In this document: piece by piece, positions 7,602 through 13,403 of the stretch
Layout: every line of letters starts with the position of its first letter
Position numbering within the stretch: position 1 is the stretch's first letter
Assembly: GCA_937885235.1 (NCBI GenBank)
Contig: CAKZZK010000040.1
Span: forward strand, 1-13,403
Length of the DNA: 13,403 bases
Direction of reading: 5' to 3'
From: an uncultured Treponema sp.
Lineage (GTDB): Bacteria > Spirochaetota > Spirochaetia > Treponematales > Treponemataceae
The notes under the pieces: generated by a model
What the model was told of the DNA's origin: nothing
Database searches by the model: none
Seen by the model: only the letters and a program-made list of their open reading frames with translations
Position numbers and translations under genes: made by a program

Positions 7602-10292
7602 AGTAATCTTCTCCAAGACCCTTGCAAGCTCGCCGTCGAGGGCGGCGGCAAGCGGCTTGTCAGGCAGTTCTTGGACAAGCGAGCGCATATAGGCAAGCAC
7701 GGACGCGGCAAGCTGCATTCCCTGCTTGCCCTCCACAGCCGCCTGTTCAGCGAGCGGGTCTGCCAGAGCGCTGTCCCTGTGGCACAGCTCAGACACGGCA
7801 AGCAAGCCCGGCTTGCCCTTCAGCCGCGCAATGATGTATTCCAGACGCAGGCGCTCTTTGCTGTGCATAAACTCATCATACTCTTCCTGCGGCAGGAATT
7901 CGACAAGCGAACGCAGACGCATAAACAGCGCCGCACTTTCCTTGTATTTTTCCGCAGCATCCTTGTCATCGATAGCGTCGATGAGCTCAGAGAGAGAGTC
8001 TTCGCTCTCTTCCGGCTCGGAAGGCTCATCTTCAAGCTCGTCAAAGACAGTTTCTTCCAAGTCCATAAGCTCCTGAGGCGCTTCTTCTTCAGGAAGATCT
8101 TCTTCCAAAAGATCTTCCTCTTCAGGCTCTGGCTCATCGGGAACTTCCGGCTCTTCCAGAACTTCGGGTTCTTCAAGCAGCTCCGACTCTTCAAACTCTT
8201 CGGTCAAATCAGGCTCTTCGGGTTCTGCTTCCTCCGCTAACTCTTCGGCAACATCATCAGCGGCAAATTCTTCCTCGGGCTCATAGACATCTTCCATATC
8301 CTCTTCCGCTATGTCCTGCACATCATCGGGCAGTTCCACCGAACGGGTTTCCTCCTCCTCGATTTCTTCCGGCTCATCTGCTGCTGCTTCATCGTCGGCA
8401 TCATCCTCAAGGGGGTCTTCTTCCAGCTCTATGGGCTCGCGCTCCTCCATGCTGCCGAGGTTTTCCTCCTCAAAGCGGGGTTGCCCGTCATCTTCTTCAA
8501 GGGGGTCATCCCGTGAGGAAAGCGGGGAGCCAAAGGGGTTGTCCTCAAAGAAAGTATCATCATCGCCGCCAAAGCTCCCTTGGTCGGGAATGAGCGAATC
8601 GAGGTCTGTCAGCGGCGTATCGTCATCGAGGATGTCATCATCAAGCAGGTCATTGGCAAAGGGAGAGATGTCATCGCTGTCCTGCGAAAGCCCCTTAAAG
8701 GTATCCTCTGCAGAGTAATGCAAGGAAGTCTCCTCTGGCGGCAGAGTCTCCGACAGAAGCGCAGTCTCCAACTCATCCGGCGCACTTCCCTGTCCATCGA
8801 TATCACCATCTGCAAGCGGAAGGACTTCATCTGCTGAGAGCTCTGAAAGCTCATCGCGCGCTTCTGGCGCGGCGGAGGGAGCACGCTGCGGACGGGTGGC
8901 GATGATGCCGTTCACCTTGTCCAGCCGCTTTTTGTAGACTGCGTTTTCACCGTGCTCCGTATTCAGCTTTTCATAGACGGCAAGGGCATCATCATAGCGC
9001 CCTTGTGCCTCGTAATTTGCCGCAAGCATAGCCATAGCGCGGACATCTTCCGGCTTATTTTCAAGATATTTCAAAAGCTGCTGCTCTGCTTTTTCGTTTT
9101 TGCCTACCTGCGCATAGCGCAGGGCACCATCGCGGTAATGATCCTTATAGGAAGAATCAAGCTGCTGAATGCGTCCGAAATATTCCTGCACCTTTGCATC
9201 GTCATCGGTACAGATATAGTACTGCCCCATCAGGTTCAGCGTCTTGACATCATCGGGAGACAGCTCCCATGCCTGCGTGATTTTCTCATGGGCATCGTCA
9301 AGCCTGTTGCCGGAAAGCAGGATATGCGTGTACTGCTGCAACATAGCGATGCTCTCGGGGTCAAGCTCCTCATATTTTTCCATTGCCTGGAGCGCTTCCA
9401 TGATTTTTCCGTCAGATTCATAGGCATCCGCAAGGCCGGAAAGCGCTTCCGTGTTTTCAGGTTCCAGATTGAGCGCGTCATTGAAAGCACTCTCCGCATG
9501 GTCATAAGACTCCTGCAGAGAGAACGCCTTGCCGAGCTTCGTGTGCATACGCGCGTTATCAGGATTTAAGTCTATGGCCTGCTCCACAAGCCCCTGAGCC
9601 TGCAAAGCGCGGGATTTTTCAAGAAGAATATCGGCATAGCCGTCTATCGCTTCAAGCCAGCCCGGCTTTGAGCGCAGCGCCTGCTCGTACTCTTTCGCCG
9701 CCTTGTCTACGTCATTGAGCCCCTCATAGGTGTGGGCAAGATTTAAATGGAGCACAGGATGATTGGGGTCTATCTTTAAGCCTTTCTGGAAGACAGTCAC
9801 TGCCTTGTCAAAGAATCTTTCATTCAGATAGATAGTCCCCAGATGATTATAGGCAAGCACGTCCGTGGGATTTTTCTCTATGACCATCTTGAAGCACTGC
9901 TCTGCGTCCTTGAACTCGCCCGCCTCTTTGTAGGTAAAGCCCAAGTTGTAAAAGAGCTGCACATTGGACTCATCAACGATGATGCCCTTGCTCAGGATGT
10001 CAACAGATTCCCGATAATGCTTGAGGCGGCGGTAGATGCTTCCCAGATTATTGATGACATCAATATCCTTGTCGTTGATTTCAAGCATCCGCGTATAGAC
10101 AGGCAGGGCATCAGCATCCCGCCCGCTCTTCACGTATACGCTGCCCAACGCACCCAAGAATTCTGCATTGTCTCCGTCGCTTTGGAGCAATTTCTTATAC
10201 AGGCCCTCGGCAAGAACATAGTCCCGCGCCATAACGGCGGACTTTGCTCTATTCAGTGTCAGTTTATCATCAGGACTCAGTTCAGCCATCAT
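7596..10292 (-). CDS. TPR protein with long acidic linker and C-terminal helical domain
   Basis: This is an 898-residue protein in three parts. Residues 1 to about 465 hold roughly a dozen tetratricopeptide repeats. Clear units include AEFLGALGSVYVKSGRDADA, VLAYNHLGTIYLNERFFDKA and ALSGLADAYESDGKIMEA, the usual scaffold for protein binding. Residues about 478-764 are a disordered linker extremely rich in Glu and Asp, with short Glu-Glu-Pro-Glu-type repeats. Residues about 765-898 form a predicted helical domain that I do not recognise. There is no signal peptide or membrane segment, so it is probably cytosolic. Two adjacent ATGs exist: AGGGG at 10296-10300 is 3 bases from the first and 6 from the second (10289), so the second may be the true start. 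It lies 10 bp downstream of the LamG gene, probably in one operon. The coding call is certain; the role is unknown. Confidence 0.93.
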   Translation of the reverse strand: MMAELSPDDKLTLNRAKSAVMARDYVLAEGLYKKLLQSDGDNAEFLGALGSVYVKSGRDADALPVYTRMLEINDKDIDVINNLGSIYRRLKHYRESVDILSKGIIVDESNVQLFYNLGFTYKEAGEFKDAEQCFKMVIEKNPTDVLAYNHLGTIYLNERFFDKAVTVFQKGLKIDPNHPVLHLNLAHTYEGLNDVDKAAKEYEQALRSKPGWLEAIDGYADILLEKSRALQAQGLVEQAIDLNPDNARMHTKLGKAFSLQESYDHAESAFNDALNLEPENTEALSGLADAYESDGKIMEALQAMEKYEELDPESIAMLQQYTHILLSGNRLDDAHEKITQAWELSPDDVKTLNLMGQYYICTDDDAKVQEYFGRIQQLDSSYKDHYRDGALRYAQVGKNEKAEQQLLKYLENKPEDVRAMAMLAANYEAQGRYDDALAVYEKLNTEHGENAVYKKRLDKVNGIIATRPQRAPSAAPEARDELSELSADEVLPLADGDIDGQGSAPDELETALLSETLPPEETSLHYSAEDTFKGLSQDSDDISPFANDLLDDDILDDDTPLTDLDSLIPDQGSFGGDDDTFFEDNPFGSPLSSRDDPLEEDDGQPRFEEENLGSMEEREPIELEEDPLEDDADDEAAADEPEEIEEEETRSVELPDDVQDIAEEDMEDVYEPEEEFAADDVAEELAEEAEPEEPDLTEEFEESELLEEPEVLEEPEVPDEPEPEEEDLLEEDLPEEEAPQELMDLEETVFDELEDEPSEPEESEDSLSELIDAIDDKDAAEKYKESAALFMRLRSLVEFLPQEEYDEFMHSKERLRLEYIIARLKGKPGLLAVSELCHRDSALADPLAEQAAVEGKQGMQLAASVLAYMRSLVQELPDKPLAAALDGELARVLEKITL
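8001..8861 (-). repeat. Low-complexity acidic coding repeat inside the TPR gene
   Basis: This stretch encodes about 285 residues dominated by Glu, Asp, Pro, Ser and Leu, with degenerate short repeats such as LEEPEVLEEPEVPDEPEPEEE. On the plus strand it appears as CTTC/TCTTCC-rich, pyrimidine-biased DNA, densest from about 8080 to 8500. The bias creates long open antisense frames rich in Ser or Phe that are not genes. Such DNA is prone to length change by slippage, so the linker may vary between strains. Confidence 0.8.
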
Positions 10293-10295
10293 TTT

Positions 10296-10300
10296 CCCCT
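10296..10300 (-). promoter_or_regulatory. Ribosome binding site AGGGG of the TPR gene
   Basis: Minus-strand AGGGG sits between the LamG stop codon (TAG, 10305-10303) and the two tandem ATGs of the TPR gene. Its spacing of 6 bases suits the second ATG (10289) better than the first (10292, 3 bases). Confidence 0.5.
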
Positions 10301-10302
10301 TT

Positions 10303-11835
10303 CTATTTCTTCAACGGTCTTGCATATACTTCCTTAGAAAGTACGCCCATAATCTCGTCATTCACCCGCGAATAGGCGGCTATGGCAAAATAGTAAATCT
10401 TGCCGTTTTTCAAGCCCTTGAACGTTATGCGGTTCACGTTGCCCACATCAACGGGAGATTCCCCTTGCACAGCCTCCCGTCCAAGGTATTCGCCGGGACG
10501 CTCGCCGTAGTAGACATAATATCCGCCCGTCGAGCTGTCCACCGAATAAGTCCATGAGAGCGTCACCTCGCCATCCCCCGCCTGTGCATCCACGCGGAAT
10601 GGCGGAAGAGGTGCTTCCACCTCGACAAAGTGCAGGTCAACCTGCATAACGGAGGGAGACACCGCCCCGCTTCCGTCTGGATAGAGGTCTGCCGCCAGCT
10701 GGAAGTACATACCTTTCAGCTCTTTGCTGATATCCGCGTGATTGGTAACGGGGTACCACTCAGGAGAGTTTTCATCCCATGTAAAGTAGTTATCGCTGCT
10801 GCGGATGTAGAGCACTACCGAAGTCTGCTCAGGCTCGCTGAGGAGCGCATCCACCCTTGTGAGCCGCGCCTCTTTGGAGACCAAAATCGGAGAAGTCTTG
10901 AACCTGCCTCCCGCGCGGCGGTAGGTGTCATAGCGCATATCATAGGCAATATCATTTCTCGCGCTGTTCTGAATCCTAAAATCATCTATAAGACCTGTAT
11001 AGCTGGGGCAGATATCTATGTCTGCGGCAACCCCGAGCACCGGCTGGTAGATAGTGCCCCCCATCTCGGTGCCGGTAGACGTGATGAAACGCATCGCCTC
11101 CAGCTTGCCGTTGATGCGGTACTCAAGCAACCCGGAATCCTCGTCAAAACTGATGGAATGGTGCGTCCACACATCAGGGATAATCGTACTGTAGGAAGCG
11201 ATATGGATTTCCCCGCTATCCTTCTTGTAACCGTCAAAGACATTGGTAAAGAGCCATTCCAGATGATTTTTGTAAAAGCTTGCATTTATCATCTGGTAGA
11301 GGGGGGAAGCATCCACCGTGCGGGAAGAGCGCCATGAAAACACAGACTCCCCGTTCTCTGCGACGGAAGGATTAAGCCAGAATTCGATGAGGAAGGAACC
11401 CGCTATCCCCGATGTACCGAAGATAGAGCCATTGCCTCCCCTCAGACGGATGCCGCCTGTGCCGCGGCTCAATCCCGCAGTCTTTCCCATCTTGCCGCTC
11501 TCCCCCGGCACAATATCAGAGGAGACTACTTTATAGTGGCCGGTCACATCGACAGGCTCCAGCTCTTCGAAATCAAGCAGCAGGTCTGTATCAGAATCCT
11601 GCACGCGGCTGTTTGTGTCAAGCTTCAGGGCATCATAGCCGAACCTGCCTACTCCCGTGGTGACGCCCTCTTTTTCAGAAACCCGTCCCCAGCCCTCTTT
11701 GCCGCCGAGGGTGATGACGCGCTCCTTTGCATCCGCAGAAGAGAGAAAAACGGTATTTAAAAGAAGAAAACAACATGATATAATAGAAACATTCTTACGC
11801 ATATATGAACGACCTGAATAACGAATCTCAAGCAT
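10303..11835 (-). CDS. Exported LamG-like and fibronectin type III domain protein
   Basis: This is a 510-residue predicted exported protein. The signal peptide has lysine/arginine near residues 13-14, a hydrophobic core (about 16-33) and a probable cleavage after SSADA (residue 36). A LamG/concanavalin-like jellyroll follows at about 110-295, seen as FLIEFWLNP, then DVWTHHSISFDEDSGLLEYRINGKLEA and GLIDDFRIQNSAR. Residues 313-405 form an unnamed beta-rich domain ending in SPSVMQVDLHF. A fibronectin type III domain lies at about 410-505 (GDGEVTLSWTYS, YYVYYGE, KIYYFAIAAYS). No lipobox follows the signal peptide, so it is probably periplasmic or surface-exposed; a carbohydrate- or protein-binding role is inference from folds. 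ATG 11835 is chosen for its Shine-Dalgarno. ATG 11802 would give a more ordinary signal peptide (MRKNVSII) but has a weak site. The TPR gene follows after 10 bp. Confidence 0.88.
   Translation of the reverse strand: MLEIRYSGRSYMRKNVSIISCCFLLLNTVFLSSADAKERVITLGGKEGWGRVSEKEGVTTGVGRFGYDALKLDTNSRVQDSDTDLLLDFEELEPVDVTGHYKVVSSDIVPGESGKMGKTAGLSRGTGGIRLRGGNGSIFGTSGIAGSFLIEFWLNPSVAENGESVFSWRSSRTVDASPLYQMINASFYKNHLEWLFTNVFDGYKKDSGEIHIASYSTIIPDVWTHHSISFDEDSGLLEYRINGKLEAMRFITSTGTEMGGTIYQPVLGVAADIDICPSYTGLIDDFRIQNSARNDIAYDMRYDTYRRAGGRFKTSPILVSKEARLTRVDALLSEPEQTSVVLYIRSSDNYFTWDENSPEWYPVTNHADISKELKGMYFQLAADLYPDGSGAVSPSVMQVDLHFVEVEAPLPPFRVDAQAGDGEVTLSWTYSVDSSTGGYYVYYGERPGEYLGREAVQGESPVDVGNVNRITFKGLKNGKIYYFAIAAYSRVNDEIMGVLSKEVYARPLKK
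11756..11784 (+). promoter_or_regulatory. Extended -10 promoter for uvrC
   Basis: The plus strand has TGATATAAT, a perfect extended -10 (hexamer 11779-11784). A weak -35 (TTTAAA, 11756-11761, 4 of 6 matches) lies 17 bases upstream. Transcription near 11791 would leave a leader of about 14 nt before the uvrC ATG at 11805, with no obvious ribosome site. The promoter lies inside the signal-peptide codons of the opposite LamG gene. Confidence 0.55.
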
Positions 11836-13403
11836 TAGCTTCTCCCTCGCAGCCTGAGCTTTCGCCCCGCGAGCTTCTTCATCAGACTGCGCTCAAAGCT
11901 CCCTCCCAAAGCGGCGTCTACCTGTGGCGCAATGCAGAAGGAGCAATAATATATGTCGGCAAGGCAAAGAGCCTTAAAAACCGTCTCAGTTCTTATTTTA
12001 GCGGAAATAAGGACATCAAGACAAGGCTTTTAATCAGCCACGCCCGCAGCATAGAATACATCACCACCAACAATGAGTACGAGGCATTCCTGCTTGAAAA
12101 CAACCTCATCAAGCAGCATACGCCGCGTTACAACATCAACCTGAAGGACGGAAAATCATATCCCGTCCTGCGTATCACGCACGAAGCATATCCCCGCATC
12201 TTTAAAACAAGGCATATCGTGCAGGACGGCTCTCTCTACTTCGGTCCATTCCCAGATGCCACCGCCCTTGATACATTCATAGAAACACTCTATGAGATAT
12301 ATTCGTTACGCCATTGCAGGACATTTCACAAAAAAACTGCTCCATGCCTCTACTACCATATAGGCAAATGCCTCGCCCCTTGCTGCAAGGAGGTTGCGGA
12401 ATCCACCTATACAGAATTTATCGAAGAAATCTCCGCCTTACTTGAGGGCAAAGGTGAGGAAACAAGCAAGAAACTTGAAATAAGCATGAAAGAAGCTGCC
12501 AAACAGCTCAACTTTGAAAAGGCAGCGAGAATCAGGGACGGTCTGCGGGCGCTCTCCGTGCTGCAGAACCAGAACAGCGTGGAGGGCTTTGACGGAGACG
12601 ACCGAGACTACATCGCCAGCTGGCGCGAAGGAGAGCTGGTAAGCTTCATCGTGCTCAAAATCCGCTCCGGCAAGCTGCTCGGCAGGGACAGCTACCGCAC
12701 CATATCGCTCAATGAGGACAACGAAATACTGCCTGAGTTCATGGGCGCATACTACACGGAAAAAGAGAGCATTCCGCCCCACATCTACGTCATGACCGCC
12801 GATGGTATGGAAATAATGCGCCGCTGGTTTAAAGAAACTTACAAGGTGGACTGCGACATAGTGCTTGTGACCGATGCCATCCCGCAGGCAAAGCTCCACA
12901 TCGCGGCGCTGAACATGGCGAGGGAAAACGCACACGAGGACATCATCCGCCGCCTGCGGGAACGGGGAGATTTTCCCGCGATGGAAGAGCTGCGGCAGGT
13001 GCTGGGACTGCCCCGCCTGCCGGTCCGCATAGAAGGCTTCGACATTGCGCATATAGGCGGCAAGTTCCCCGTCGCCTCCCTCATCAGCTTCTACAACGGC
13101 AATCCGGATAAAAAGAATTACCGCTACTTCCGCCTGAAGACCACCGACGGCTACATAGACGACTTCCAGTCTATGCGCGAGGCGACATCGCGGCGCTACA
13201 CCCGCCTCATCAACGAAGGCAAGCCCCTGCCCGACCTGCTGCTCATAGACGGCGGCATAGGCCAGGTGAACGCGGTGGAAGGCATATTGCAGGCACTTGG
13301 CGCGGACATCCCCATAGCGGGGCTTGCCAAGCGCGATGAAGAAATCTGGCGCCCCCATGCCGCACAGCCCATCTGCCTGCCCAAGCGGAGCGACGGTCTG
13401 CGG
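11805..13403 (+). CDS. uvrC: Excinuclease ABC subunit C (UvrC), 3'-truncated by window end
   Basis: The first 533 codons of UvrC are read in one open frame to the last base. UvrC makes both incisions in nucleotide-excision repair with UvrA/UvrB. The N-terminal GIY-YIG nuclease has SGVYLW (Y39), IIYVGKAKSLKNRL (Y50, R60) and the EYEAFLLENNLIK segment with its catalytic Glu. Four cysteines typical of the UvrC iron-sulphur region follow: C171, C181, C189 and C193 (plus C194). The UvrB-binding UVR motif is near 222-250 (AAKQLNFEKAARIRD). The RNase H-like endonuclease begins near 408 (EGFDIAH, D413) and has LLLIDGGIGQ (D482) and AGLAKRDEEI. The catalytic histidine region and HhH domains lie beyond the window. 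ATG 11805 is the only possible start: an in-frame TAG lies at 11784 and no later start precedes the GVY motif. That leaves an N-terminus about 20 residues longer than usual. Confidence 0.96.
   Translation, partial: MNDLNNESQALASPSQPELSPRELLHQTALKAPSQSGVYLWRNAEGAIIYVGKAKSLKNRLSSYFSGNKDIKTRLLISHARSIEYITTNNEYEAFLLENNLIKQHTPRYNINLKDGKSYPVLRITHEAYPRIFKTRHIVQDGSLYFGPFPDATALDTFIETLYEIYSLRHCRTFHKKTAPCLYYHIGKCLAPCCKEVAESTYTEFIEEISALLEGKGEETSKKLEISMKEAAKQLNFEKAARIRDGLRALSVLQNQNSVEGFDGDDRDYIASWREGELVSFIVLKIRSGKLLGRDSYRTISLNEDNEILPEFMGAYYTEKESIPPHIYVMTADGMEIMRRWFKETYKVDCDIVLVTDAIPQAKLHIAALNMARENAHEDIIRRLRERGDFPAMEELRQVLGLPRLPVRIEGFDIAHIGGKFPVASLISFYNGNPDKKNYRYFRLKTTDGYIDDFQSMREATSRRYTRLINEGKPLPDLLLIDGGIGQVNAVEGILQALGADIPIAGLAKRDEEIWRPHAAQPICLPKRSDGLR
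11842..11846 (-). promoter_or_regulatory. Ribosome binding site GGGAG for the longer LamG-protein start
   Basis: Minus-strand GGGAG, within GAGGGAGA, lies 6 bases before ATG 11835. It supports the longer reading frame, whose 5' end would overlap the first codons of uvrC on the other strand. The rival ATG 11802 has only a weak GG-containing site upstream. Confidence 0.45.

Noticed and set aside
7671..8718. Plus-strand Phe-rich and Ser-rich frames opposite the acidic linker
   Set aside because: They are the complement of Glu/Asp codons (GAA/GAG/GAT) read in other frames, which gives runs of Phe, Leu or Ser. This is a composition artefact.
10630..11337. A 235-codon plus-strand frame opposite the LamG/Fn3 gene
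   Set aside because: It is antisense to clear domain-encoding sequence; I see no ribosome site or domain for it.
12438..13358. A 306-codon open frame on the minus strand opposite uvrC
   Set aside because: It is exactly antisense to well-conserved UvrC codons. Its translation has no recognisable domain, and its openness comes from the G+C-rich third positions of uvrC.

Overview
The window is a densely packed stretch of bacterial chromosome with roughly half G+C and almost no non-coding DNA. It suggests a spirochaete, most likely a Treponema-like species. This rests on the form of the chemoreceptor signalling tip, the relaxed spirochaetal lipobox, and a gene set of PHP phosphoesterase, DUF4349 lipoprotein, MurJ, M24 peptidase, TPR protein and UvrC. 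The assignment is by family resemblance only and no search was run. I see no transposase, integrase, phage gene, tRNA, rRNA or CRISPR array.

Layout, left to right. (1) A rightward pair: a PHP-domain phosphoesterase (1-882) and a DUF4349 lipoprotein (922-1869). (2) A leftward pair that converges on it: a methyl-accepting chemotaxis protein (4724-2631) and, overlapping its 3' end, an unrecognised 267-residue protein with faint resemblance to a class III aminotransferase (2659-1856). (3) A rightward pair: the lipid II flippase MurJ (4866-6455) and an M24 (Xaa-Pro) peptidase (6468-7601). (4) A leftward pair: an exported LamG/fibronectin-III protein (11835-10303) and a TPR protein with a very long acidic linker (10292-7596). 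(5) Rightward uvrC (from 11805), cut by the window end just before its C-terminal catalytic and HhH parts.

The four pairs alternate in direction. Convergent pairs overlap at their 3' ends by 14 bp and 6 bp, with no hairpin terminators. Genes within pairs are 10-39 bp apart or overlap. The only true intergenic promoter space lies between mcp and murJ (4725-4865) and holds a good sigma-70 promoter for mcp (TAGACA, 17 bp, TATAAT). The uvrC promoter (extended -10 TGATATAAT) lies inside the opposite gene.

Functionally this is mostly housekeeping: cell-wall precursor export, peptide turnover, nucleotide-excision repair and chemotaxis, plus envelope proteins. I do not see a convincing new multi-gene system. 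The most worthwhile unknowns are the aminotransferase-like remnant coupled to mcp, the LamG-Fn3/TPR-acidic pair, and the head-to-head overlap at uvrC.
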